DNA of 51,601 nucleotides from Mariaggregatimicrobium sp964498785 (GTDB taxonomy: Bacteria; Zhuqueibacterota; Zhuqueibacteria; Thermofontimicrobiales; Thiofontviventaceae), in NCBI GenBank assembly GCA_964498785.1, contig CAZCJL010000041.1, positions 1 to 51,601 on the forward strand. The letters run 5' to 3'. Numbering within the stretch: the first letter of the stretch is position 1; each line of letters starts with the position of its first letter. The notes beneath the pieces are model-generated. The model saw only the letters and a program-made list of their open reading frames with translations. It did no database searches and was not told the DNA's origin. This document shows positions 1 through 7,375 of the stretch, piece by piece. The translations under genes and the position numbers were made by a program.

Positions 1-310
1 TTCCCCAACTGCGGGATGTCAAACGGCGAACAGTATACTTAAATTGCTGGAGCGAATCGTCTGACCAAATTATGCGTTTTTTCTTAAATATGAATCCAAG
101 ATAATCACAATCATTGGACAGAACGATCCGACTTTGATCTGAATTGATTTCCAGATTGAGTCGGACTTTTAAATAACGGATCACGCTTTTGAGCACGCGA
201 TGCGCTGCCCGTTCGCTTTTGACGAAGATAAGAAAGTCATCGGCGTAACGGACGAAGCAGTGACCTCGTTGCTCCAGTTCTTTGTCAAGATCATCCAGAA
301 TCCGCCAAAA
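1..310 (-). pseudogene. Group II intron reverse transcriptase/maturase fragment
   Basis: The minus strand reads an open segment that runs off the left edge of the window. It carries the polymerase active-site motif R-Y-A-D-D-F, preceded by LDDLDKELEQRGH and followed by a KSERAAHRVL stretch, the usual order in LtrA-type reverse transcriptases of group II introns. Immediately upstream of FWRILDDLDKEL, in the same frame, is a TAG stop (plus-strand 311-313). The sequence before it does not read as the fingers domain, so the 5' part is lost or scrambled. No intron RNA domain V or VI was identified. It sits just outside an insertion sequence and is most likely a dead remnant. The family call is secure; how much survives beyond the window edge is unknown. 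Confidence 0.75.
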
Positions 311-393
311 CTATAAGTCGATGGCGAATATCTCCGGCGAACAAGGAACACAAGGAAGACAAAAGCAGAACTATCATTAGAAAACATGCTTTT

Positions 394-489
394 TTAACCC
401 AAGTTCACCTCAATTTCTAAAGGATAAACTCCTTTTTATTGAGCTTAGGTCGATTTTTAGTTCACAAATACGTTAATGGGTCACTACAG
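394..489 (+). repeat. IS end, class A, left copy
   Basis: Runs from TTAACCCAAGTTCACC to GGGTCACTACAG and is exactly as long (96 bp) as its inverted partner at 2449-2544. The two ends are perfect; the middle is diverged but alignable (for example a TTGAGCTTAGGT block against the partner's ACCTAAGTTCAA). Confidence 0.75.
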
Positions 490-510
490 ATTTGTGCTTT
501 TTCATTTTTT

Positions 511-609
511 TTAACCCAAGTTCACCACACTTATTTAGAAAAAGGCGAAGAAGTGCCCAAAAACGACGCTAACTTCAATATTTTGATTTAAATTTTTTGT
601 GTAGTGACC
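511..609 (+). repeat. IS end, class B, left copy
   Basis: Begins TTAACCCAAGTTCACCACAC and ends TGTAGTGACC. It pairs as an imperfect inverted repeat with 2631-2730, sharing a GCTAACTTCAATATTT block; similarity continues inward through AAATTTAATACTTG. It lies between the class A left end and the transposase start. Confidence 0.72.
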
Positions 610-658
610 TATAAATTTAATACTTGGCAAGAGTTGTGTGGATTCGTATCTTATCGCT

Positions 659-2464
659 ATGTTTATCCGCACTGTCACAAAATCTAACGGCAAAGGCTCA
701 AAAAAATACCAATGCCACCAACTGGTCGAATCCATTCGCACCGAAAAAGGAGTTCGCCAAAAGCTGTTGTTGTCGCTTGGGAGACTCAATCTCCCGAAAG
801 AAAAATGGCCGCGGTTAGTGGCACGAATGAAAGCGATCATTCAAAATCAGGAATCGCTGTTCGACGAAGATAACGACATCGAAAAACTTGCGCAAAAATA
901 TGCGCAGTTGTTCGTCAAAAAGCATGGACTGAATGGCCCGATTGAACGCTATCAATCCGTTGACACGAAGTCTTTAAAAAATCAACGGGTTCGTCACATT
1001 GGTGGCGAATACCTGGGCACTGTTTTTTTCAAGAAACTTCAATTAGAGCAATGCCTGAAAAGCTGCGGTTTCACCAAACGACAAATTGAAATCGCCATGC
1101 TGTTGATCATCGGACGCCTGGTTCATCCGGGCAGCGAACGTCATCTGTATGAATGGGCACAGAACATATCCGGACTCGATGAGCTGATCCATACAGATTT
1201 TGATCAGCTATCCCTGAACAGTTTATATAAAGTTTCCGATTTGCTTTATGAGAACAAAACAGAAATTGAAGCGCATCTTCGTACCAAAGAAAAAGACCTG
1301 TTTTCTCTTAACGAAACGATCATTCTGTATGATTTGACCAACACCTATTTTGAGGGTCAGGCGGCGTCGAATTCCAAAGCCAAATTCGGACGCTCCAAAG
1401 AAAAACGATCCGATTGCAAATTATTAACGTTAGGTCTTGTTATTGACAGTCAGGGATTTCCAAAAGCGAGTCAGATATTTTCTGGCAATCAAAGCGAACC
1501 AGAGACACTGTTAAAAATGGTGGAAACATTGCATCAAAACAATCCGACAAAGAGCGAAAAACCCACTGTTGTAATTGATGCTGGTCTTGCTACAGAGGAC
1601 AATCTCGAAAAACTGAGGCCGCATTATCATTACATTGCGGTTTCCCGGAAAAAGATCGACGCGCCGGATTGTGACGATTGCATTGTGATCAAAGAGACCA
1701 AACAAAACAAGGTTGAAGCCAAACGTATTTCCGGCGATGACGAGATCTTTTTGTATTGCAAAAGCACGATGAAACAGCAAAAAGAGCATTCGATGCAAGA
1801 TCGATTCCGCCAAAATTTCGAGGAGCAGCTCACTCATATCGCAAAATCGGTTCGCAAAAAGAATTGCACCAAACGCTATGATAAAGTGCTTCTACGAATC
1901 GGCAGACTGAAAGAAAAATACAAACAAATCGCCCGCTTTTATCAGATTGATGTCGAAGAAAAAGACACTCTGGCAAGCCGGATTACCTGGAAATATTTGA
2001 AAGAACAATCGGACCAGCGATTTTCTGGCTCTTATTTTTTGCGCACCGACCGCTCAGATTTATCGGAACAAGACATCTGGTCGATTTACATCATGCTCAC
2101 ACAACTGGAAGATTCGTTCAGAACACTCAAAACAGATTTACAGATGCGTCCTGTTTTTCACCGGAAAGAGAATCGCAGCGATGGCCATATTTTTATTACA
2201 TTACTTGCCTATCATCTGCTGCATAGCATTCGCAGCAGTTTGAAAGAAAGATATATTCATTTGAGCTGGCGCAAAATCCGGGAATTGATGTCCACGCACT
2301 GTCGGGTAACGAATCGAATGAAGACAGAAAGCGGAAACATCCTTTTTATCCGCAAATGTTCTGAGCCGGAAGATTTTCATAAAATGATTTATGATTCATT
2401 AAATTTGAATCACGCACCATGTAAAACCAGAGAATATAGTTTAAAAATCTGTAGTGACCCGTAA
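659..2464 (+). CDS. IS1634-family DDE transposase
   Basis: About 601 residues, the usual size for IS1634 transposases of the IS4 superfamily. The N-terminus (MFIRTVTKSNGKG, then HQLVESIRTEKGVRQK) is typical of the family. Candidate catalytic acids are the Asp in ILYDLTNTYFEG (near residue 225), the Asp in VVIDAGLATEDN (near 307) and the Glu in QLEDSFRTLK, which lies in the Y-R-E-type C-terminal region before RSDGHIF. An upstream in-frame ATG at 638 exists, but family members begin at MFIR, so 659 is preferred. The stop codon lies just beyond the GTAGTGACCC repeat, so the C-terminus is encoded within the inner edge of the right inverted repeat. The frame is intact, so the enzyme may be active. 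Confidence 0.92.
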   Translation: MFIRTVTKSNGKGSKKYQCHQLVESIRTEKGVRQKLLLSLGRLNLPKEKWPRLVARMKAIIQNQESLFDEDNDIEKLAQKYAQLFVKKHGLNGPIERYQSVDTKSLKNQRVRHIGGEYLGTVFFKKLQLEQCLKSCGFTKRQIEIAMLLIIGRLVHPGSERHLYEWAQNISGLDELIHTDFDQLSLNSLYKVSDLLYENKTEIEAHLRTKEKDLFSLNETIILYDLTNTYFEGQAASNSKAKFGRSKEKRSDCKLLTLGLVIDSQGFPKASQIFSGNQSEPETLLKMVETLHQNNPTKSEKPTVVIDAGLATEDNLEKLRPHYHYIAVSRKKIDAPDCDDCIVIKETKQNKVEAKRISGDDEIFLYCKSTMKQQKEHSMQDRFRQNFEEQLTHIAKSVRKKNCTKRYDKVLLRIGRLKEKYKQIARFYQIDVEEKDTLASRITWKYLKEQSDQRFSGSYFLRTDRSDLSEQDIWSIYIMLTQLEDSFRTLKTDLQMRPVFHRKENRSDGHIFITLLAYHLLHSIRSSLKERYIHLSWRKIRELMSTHCRVTNRMKTESGNILFIRKCSEPEDFHKMIYDSLNLNHAPCKTREYSLKICSDP

Positions 2465-2544
2465 ACTGTTTCAAAGAACAAAAATGAACCTAAGTTCAAT
2501 AAAGACGATTGCGTCTTGTTAAATTTGAGGTGAACTTGGGTTAA
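2449..2544 (-). repeat. IS end, class A, right copy
   Basis: Inverted partner of 394-489: CTGTAGTGACCC at the inner edge and GGTGAACTTGGGTTAA at the outer edge. It overlaps the last codons of the transposase. Confidence 0.75.
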
Positions 2545-2630
2545 TATTGGTTTGAATTTTGTTATTGTCTTCAATAATTGTACCTTTAATTTACTGTAAA
2601 AATAACATTAAAGTCAAGTATTAAATTTGT

Positions 2631-2730
2631 GGGTCACTACATCTATTTTTTGAAGGTAAATATTGAAGTTAGCCTTTATTTTTGCCAATTTAAGGACATT
2701 TTCCAAAATAGTGTGGTGAACTTGGGTTAA
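2631..2730 (-). repeat. IS end, class B, right copy, overlapping cstA 3' end
   Basis: Inverted partner of 511-609. It begins GGGTCACTACA and ends GTGTGGTGAACTTGGGTTAA. The final codons and stop of cstA lie inside it. Confidence 0.72.
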
Positions 2731-4309
2731 GGTTCGCTCGTGCTTTTAAGACCAGAACGATAGCCACTGCAAGCAACACCAGTGATAAAATGATTAATGG
2801 GATATTACCCTCAGCAAGGTTCTTTTGCACCATAAATATCAATGCCACAATAGTGACACTAAACATGAAAAACATAGGTATTTTCACAAAATTATTTTTG
2901 GATCCCATCTTTGAAAGCCAAATCGTAATAGTCAGTAATGTCAATGAGGCCAGCAATTGATTAGCAGAACCAAATAACGGCCATAATGCAGACTGCGTTC
3001 CAGAAAAAGTGAAATAAGCTGCCACTGCAATGGTGACAGCTGTACCGGCATAACGATTTTTGCTTAGGAGTTTATCTGCTTTGGTTTCTTCAAAAAATTC
3101 CTGGAACATAAATCGTCCGAGGCGGGTTGCAGTATCCAATGTTGTTAATGCAAAGGCTGAGATGGCTAAAGCTGCGAACGTGATGCCTGCTTTTTCAGGA
3201 ATACCAAGATGAGAGACAAATCGTCCTATACCTGCTGAAAAGACACCAATCGGGCCGCCTTCTTTCATCAGATGAATGTAATCACTTTGAAGGATAGTTA
3301 CTGCAGTAATTAATGCAATAATGGATAGTAATCCTTCAATCAACATGCTGCCATAAGCAATAGGTTTTGCATCGGTTTCACGATTTAATTGTTTAGATGT
3401 CGTTCCAGAAGAGACAAGGGAGTGAAATCCCGAAATAGCTCCACAAGCAACCGTCACAAAAAGAATGGGAAAGATATATCCAATATCTGTTTTAAATCCT
3501 GTAAAAGCCGGCGCTGAAATGGTCGGACCCGCAACAAAAATTCCAACTACACCAGCAATTAATATCGTATAGAGCAAGAATGAACTGAGATAATCTCTTG
3601 GTTGCAGCAGGATCCACACAGGTGCAGTTGCTGCAAAGAAAACATAAACGAATAGTAGTATTTTCCAGGTATTGTAGGGTAAGGCAAGGGGGAACTTAAG
3701 GCCTATTAGAATACATAAAACCAGCAATACGATACCAATGATTGAAGAGATCCAAAGAGAAGTATTTAACCGGTAAATGGATAACCCGAATAACATAGCA
3801 ACCAGAATAAACAGAATAGATGCAGTGGCAGTAGCGGGTTCCATCACAAAAACATTGGCAACAGCATGGGCAAAAACAGAAATGACAAGAACAACCAGTA
3901 ACCAGGCAAAGGCCAGAAACAGGCGTTTCCCATCGTGACCCACATGTTCTTCAATCACCTCACCAATGGTTTTACCACCATGACGTACAGAGGCAACCAG
4001 TGCTGACATATCATGAACACCCCCTATGAAGATACTGCCAAAGACAACCCAAAGTGCAACAGCGACCCAACCGAATACTGCAGCGACAATGGGGCCAATA
4101 ATGGGGGCTGCACCTGCAATACTTGAAAAATGATGCCCCATCAGAACCGGCGGTTTTGCCGGAACATAATCAACACCATCTTGTTTTGTATGGGCTGGTG
4201 TTTCTCTACTATCATCCAGTTTATATTTTTTGGCTAAAAATTTGCCGTAAAAAATATACCCTGCACTTAAAGCAATTAATGCAAAAACTATTAATATTGA
4301 ACCTGACAT
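2690..4309 (-). CDS. cstA: Carbon starvation protein CstA family transporter, C-terminus replaced by IS sequence
   Basis: About 539 residues with many hydrophobic segments, the short form of the CstA family. Inner-membrane proteins of this family take up peptides or pyruvate. Recognisable blocks are GHHFSSIAGAAPIIGP near residue 60, VFGSIFIGGVHDMSA near 90, and SGFHSLVSSGTTSKQ in the middle. ATG at 4309 has an AAAGGA ribosome site. The last 12 or so residues (from about NPSSPHYFGKCP) and the stop are encoded by the insertion-sequence end, so the native tail has been lost or swapped. The core appears intact and the protein may still function. It is the last gene of the minus-strand cluster, 31 bp after the hydratase gene. 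Its role in this locus is not clear; pyruvate or peptide uptake is known for family members. Confidence 0.88.
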   Translation of the reverse strand: MSGSILIVFALIALSAGYIFYGKFLAKKYKLDDSRETPAHTKQDGVDYVPAKPPVLMGHHFSSIAGAAPIIGPIVAAVFGWVAVALWVVFGSIFIGGVHDMSALVASVRHGGKTIGEVIEEHVGHDGKRLFLAFAWLLVVLVISVFAHAVANVFVMEPATATASILFILVAMLFGLSIYRLNTSLWISSIIGIVLLVLCILIGLKFPLALPYNTWKILLFVYVFFAATAPVWILLQPRDYLSSFLLYTILIAGVVGIFVAGPTISAPAFTGFKTDIGYIFPILFVTVACGAISGFHSLVSSGTTSKQLNRETDAKPIAYGSMLIEGLLSIIALITAVTILQSDYIHLMKEGGPIGVFSAGIGRFVSHLGIPEKAGITFAALAISAFALTTLDTATRLGRFMFQEFFEETKADKLLSKNRYAGTAVTIAVAAYFTFSGTQSALWPLFGSANQLLASLTLLTITIWLSKMGSKNNFVKIPMFFMFSVTIVALIFMVQKNLAEGNIPLIILSLVLLAVAIVLVLKARANLNPSSPHYFGKCP

Positions 4310-4340
4310 GATGTGGATCCTTTCTTAATCTGAAGGGTAA

Positions 4341-5219
4341 TTATTTTATGGTAAATGTGACTTCGCCCAAATTGCCGCAGTCAGCAACATAATGACCTTT
4401 TATATCGTCACCCTTGACCTTATAAGCAGGAGCTGCTGTACCGGAGACAACCACCATACCAGGCTCAAGCGTTAATCCATCATTGACCAAATGATTGGCG
4501 ATCCACAATAATGAATTCCAGGGATCCCCTAAAATTTCACTGGCAGGACTTTGGCGAATGGTTTTTCCATTTCGAATCAGTTTTAAATTCAGATCTTTCA
4601 ACTCAATTGAATGAGGCAAATGTGCAGGCCCCAGAATAAAAACATGAGCCCCTGTACCTATTGCAACCATATCTTCAGGAACTGGTTTTTGATTATCGAC
4701 TTTATACGGGAAATTACCTGCATCAAAAGCCGGATGAATCGATTTTACATATTTTTTTAACAACTGAACATTTTCAATAGGTTGATCTATTCTTTTCCCG
4801 ATTGTAAAACCAATTTCAGTTTCAAGCATGATTTCACTGTAAATATCTTTTGGCAAAACAGAGCCATTTGTTACTCTTTGAGTTAAATAAAAAGGTCCTC
4901 TCGCTGGTTCACCCATTCCAAATTGTTTTTGTGCTGATAGACTGGCATAAGCGACTTTATAACCGCAAACATTTCCCTTAACATTACTTACTTTATTGGC
5001 GACATCTTTTTGAAAAGCATACGCTTCATCCATGATCATTTTATTGAACTTATAAGTGGGTGGATCAATCTGAATATTTTGCAGAAGTCCATTCGTCATA
5101 TAATCTACCAGTTCAGAATTTGATAAATTATTTTCAGTCTGTTTAAGACAATTTGCTATAACAAGGATAACAGACAGAAGTAAAATTGTAATGATATTTC
5201 TTTTAATCTTCATAAACAT
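4341..5219 (-). CDS. Predicted lipoprotein of the 2-keto-4-pentenoate hydratase / FAH family
   Basis: 292 residues. Residues 1-24 form a hydrophobic leader ending in a lipobox-like V-I-A-N-C, so the mature protein would be a lipid-anchored envelope protein. The rest matches the MhpD-type hydratase branch of the fumarylacetoacetate hydrolase fold: CGYKVAYASLSAQKQFG, then the metal-site region IMLETEIGFTIGKRI, HPAFDAGNFPY, the block GDPWNSLLWIANHLV and a C-terminal GMVVVSGTA. Cytosolic relatives hydrate 2-oxo-4-pentenoates or act in acid-sugar breakdown. An exported version is unusual and its substrate is unknown. ATG at 5219 is preferred over the ATG two codons later because AAGGAGAAAG sits at good spacing. 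It lies between the CBM-DUF4832 gene and cstA with short gaps, so co-transcription is likely. Confidence 0.8.
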   Translation of the reverse strand: MFMKIKRNIITILLLSVILVIANCLKQTENNLSNSELVDYMTNGLLQNIQIDPPTYKFNKMIMDEAYAFQKDVANKVSNVKGNVCGYKVAYASLSAQKQFGMGEPARGPFYLTQRVTNGSVLPKDIYSEIMLETEIGFTIGKRIDQPIENVQLLKKYVKSIHPAFDAGNFPYKVDNQKPVPEDMVAIGTGAHVFILGPAHLPHSIELKDLNLKLIRNGKTIRQSPASEILGDPWNSLLWIANHLVNDGLTLEPGMVVVSGTAAPAYKVKGDDIKGHYVADCGNLGEVTFTIK

Positions 5220-5268
5220 AACTTTCTCCTTTATGTATGATTGAAAATGAGCTTATTCATTCATAAAA

Positions 5269-7236
5269 TTATTTTTCATAAAACAATGATCGATCACTTT
5301 GAATGTCATCAAATCCTGAAATTATAAATGAAGCGATTGCTTGATTCATACCAACTTTTCCAATGGGATGTCTCCCGCCATTATAGTAATTATTGATGGC
5401 AAACCGTACACAGGGACGGTTTCCGGCCGGATCTAAAATAGCTAAAGCCAGAATATACTCCCCGGAGGATATACCAGACAAAAGCAATGTTTGATTAACG
5501 GTGTAAGTCTCTTCAGGAACGGTATATGATTGTGTGGAATCATCCCATCGATCTCCGGGCATCCAGGTCCTGATATCAATATCCGGGCATTGCTTTTTCC
5601 AGACAGCCTGTTTTGTGTTTGGATCAAGCAGACTGAGTTCAACCGGCCAATTATAATAAAACGGTGATGAACCTGTATTCTTAACCTTAAATGAGACCAT
5701 AAAACGAGTATCGGCAGCTATTTTCCTGGGATAGGTGACTTCTGATATCACAAAACGATAACCCAAAGCCTTCTGCATGATCTCTGCACCGGCTCTGACA
5801 CTTTCATCATTCTGATTGTATTCTGAAATCCAGCCGAGATGGTTTGCATGCAGCTTTCTGATTCGGTCTATAATATAATCCCTGTGAGCAGGAACCGTCA
5901 ACGATTTATCAGGACTTTCACCGGGTTGGATTTGCACGCGACCCCAGTTGTATGCAGTCTCTCCTCCAATAACGGCTGTTTTCCACTTTGGTGCAGTATT
6001 GTTGATGTGGAAGCCACAATACTCCTGATCGTGGTGCGCAAACGAATCCCAATAATAGCCGAAGTTGTAAATATGATCATTGTATGTATTTGGCCATCGA
6101 ATCATCACCAGTTTATTTTTAAAAGATGCATTAAATTGAGCCGCTATGGCCTCTTTAATTTCGTCGAACGTATCCGGAAATTCCATTTCTCCCCATTCCC
6201 CGATAATACCCATTTCAACATAGGCAACACGCGAATCATTATCCCATGCCTGACCCAGTTTCCTGATGAATGCAATCACTCTCTGCTTAAATTGGTCACT
6301 CGTAAAATCTCCGGGTGTCATATCAGAAGGCCAGTGTTCTTCTTGCCCCGGCCACGCTAAATAGACACGCGGAATAATCTTTATATTATTTTTTTCTATG
6401 CCGTGCCATCTTGTGTTACATACTTCTCTGATTTTATTCACATCATCACTTGCCCAATTTTCAAGTTCGTCCCATTGGAAATAGGTTTTAATTAATGTGC
6501 CATATTCATGTCTTGGCCTGGAAGGTTTGTATCCCTTGCGTTTTTTGATCGCCTGATCATATTCAGGTGGATATATTGTACTTATTCTGAATCCTTTGAG
6601 AGGATTTTTTATCGCCTTCTCGTATTCCTCCGGATATAATGTGATTAAATCCTTCTGTGATGAGGCTAAGATTGTCGAAGATGGTGTTTGTCCTGGTATT
6701 TCTTTATTCGCAGGTACTGGAGTTGCTGGTGGAGAACTCAATCCGGCAGATACCGTGAATTTAATATAATCAAAAATGACTAATGATCCGGTCTCGGACA
6801 GTGCTTCTATTTTTATCGCATCACCATGATTTATCGCTATATTACGCGGGGCATGCCATCTCTGTTCACTTAGCATACGCCATTTATCATCCCGGTCTTT
6901 GCCTAACCAGGCGACAATTTGATTATTGGCGATGTACATGGCATAAGTATTTTGACCCGCACTTTCCGACAGATAGCAAACATCGATATCATAGTTTCCG
7001 GAAGGTAATGAAAAATTAAACTGTGCAACACCCGTTTTACTCGTCAGCTTGATATAGGTACGGGATCCGTTTTTATCAATTTGATACCGCGTTAAATTCA
7101 TATTTTCTGCTTCAACAAGCTGATGAAGAGGAGGTTTAGGAGTGTCTTGAATAGGTGTTTGAGCCTGAATTAGCTGGGAGATGTGCAAGAAAATCAAGCT
7201 CAACATCACGGGAAATAATATCGGTTTAGTCTTCAT
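5269..7236 (-). CDS. Secreted CBM plus DUF4832-type barrel protein, putative glycosidase
   Basis: About 655 residues. A signal peptide (to about residue 25) is followed by a beta-rich carbohydrate-binding-like domain (about 36-160: VEAENMNLTRY, GNYDIDVCYLSES, SLVIFDYIKF). A Pro/Ser/Thr linker then leads to the catalytic-like region, which starts at NPLKGF. This region carries I-I-G-E-W-G-E (near 346-350), V-I-G-G-E-T-A-Y-N-W-G (near 423) and G-W-I-S-E-Y-N. The last 150 residues form a beta-sandwich with NTGSSPFYYNWPVELSLL and ALAILDPAGNRP. The family has no established activity that I know of. The motif pair suggests a retaining glycosidase acting on a glycan in the periplasm or outside. A TTG 12 bp upstream is in frame, but the ATG at 7236 starts directly at the signal peptide. 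It lies downstream of an alpha-glucuronidase-like gene. Confidence 0.75.
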   Translation of the reverse strand: MKTKPILFPVMLSLIFLHISQLIQAQTPIQDTPKPPLHQLVEAENMNLTRYQIDKNGSRTYIKLTSKTGVAQFNFSLPSGNYDIDVCYLSESAGQNTYAMYIANNQIVAWLGKDRDDKWRMLSEQRWHAPRNIAINHGDAIKIEALSETGSLVIFDYIKFTVSAGLSSPPATPVPANKEIPGQTPSSTILASSQKDLITLYPEEYEKAIKNPLKGFRISTIYPPEYDQAIKKRKGYKPSRPRHEYGTLIKTYFQWDELENWASDDVNKIREVCNTRWHGIEKNNIKIIPRVYLAWPGQEEHWPSDMTPGDFTSDQFKQRVIAFIRKLGQAWDNDSRVAYVEMGIIGEWGEMEFPDTFDEIKEAIAAQFNASFKNKLVMIRWPNTYNDHIYNFGYYWDSFAHHDQEYCGFHINNTAPKWKTAVIGGETAYNWGRVQIQPGESPDKSLTVPAHRDYIIDRIRKLHANHLGWISEYNQNDESVRAGAEIMQKALGYRFVISEVTYPRKIAADTRFMVSFKVKNTGSSPFYYNWPVELSLLDPNTKQAVWKKQCPDIDIRTWMPGDRWDDSTQSYTVPEETYTVNQTLLLSGISSGEYILALAILDPAGNRPCVRFAINNYYNGGRHPIGKVGMNQAIASFIISGFDDIQSDRSLFYEK

Positions 7237-7309
7237 CCAAAAATCCAATCAATTAAATTATAATTTAGTTTCAAACAGTCCAAATAATAATGCCGGCCCT
7301 CTGAGGTGA

Positions 7310-7375
7310 AATCCCGTCGGGTATGAACGCATCTGGCGTTGGCGCATGAATCTATGTCCGCTTGCCGATGGGATT
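7310..7375. repeat. Inverted repeat at the 3' end of the alpha-glucuronidase-like gene
   Basis: AATCCCGTCGG at 7310-7320 faces CCGATGGGATT at 7365-7375, which overlaps the stop codon of the gene at 7374. The roughly 44-bp loop is GC-richer than its surroundings and contains further short complementary words (GCATCTGGCG, TGGCGCATG). No run of T follows on the minus strand, so this looks more like a dispersed palindromic repeat than a classical intrinsic terminator. Confidence 0.5.

Larger units (their letters stand above)
394..2730 (+). mobile_element. IS1634-type insertion sequence with compound, duplicated ends
   Basis: One full-length transposase gene (659-2464) is bracketed by four perfect copies of a 16-mer, TTAACCCAAGTTCACC: plus orientation at 394 and 511, inverted at 2529-2544 and 2715-2730. 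A second shared word, GGGTCACTACA or its complement, sits about 85-100 bp inside each copy. Two pairs of roughly 96-100-bp imperfect inverted repeats result (394-489 with 2449-2544, and 511-609 with 2631-2730), and they overlap rather than nest. The outer limits used here are the outermost 16-mers. The true unit could instead be 394-2544, 511-2544 or 511-2730. No target-site duplication was found by eye. The right end runs into the 3' end of the adjacent cstA gene. Confidence 0.8.

Noticed and set aside
181..387. 68-codon minus-strand ORF at the left edge
   Set aside because: It is in the wrong frame; the reverse transcriptase motif Y-A-D-D is read in a neighbouring frame.
638..658. Upstream ATG for the transposase
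   Set aside because: Family members start at the MFIR-type segment, which corresponds to the ATG at 659.
394..2730. Long target-site duplication, known for IS1634 relatives
   Set aside because: The flanking homologous segments are inverted, not direct, repeats.
7364..7375. Intrinsic terminator for the GH67-like gene
   Set aside because: The stem is imperfect, the loop is about 44 bp and no T-run follows on the transcribed strand.
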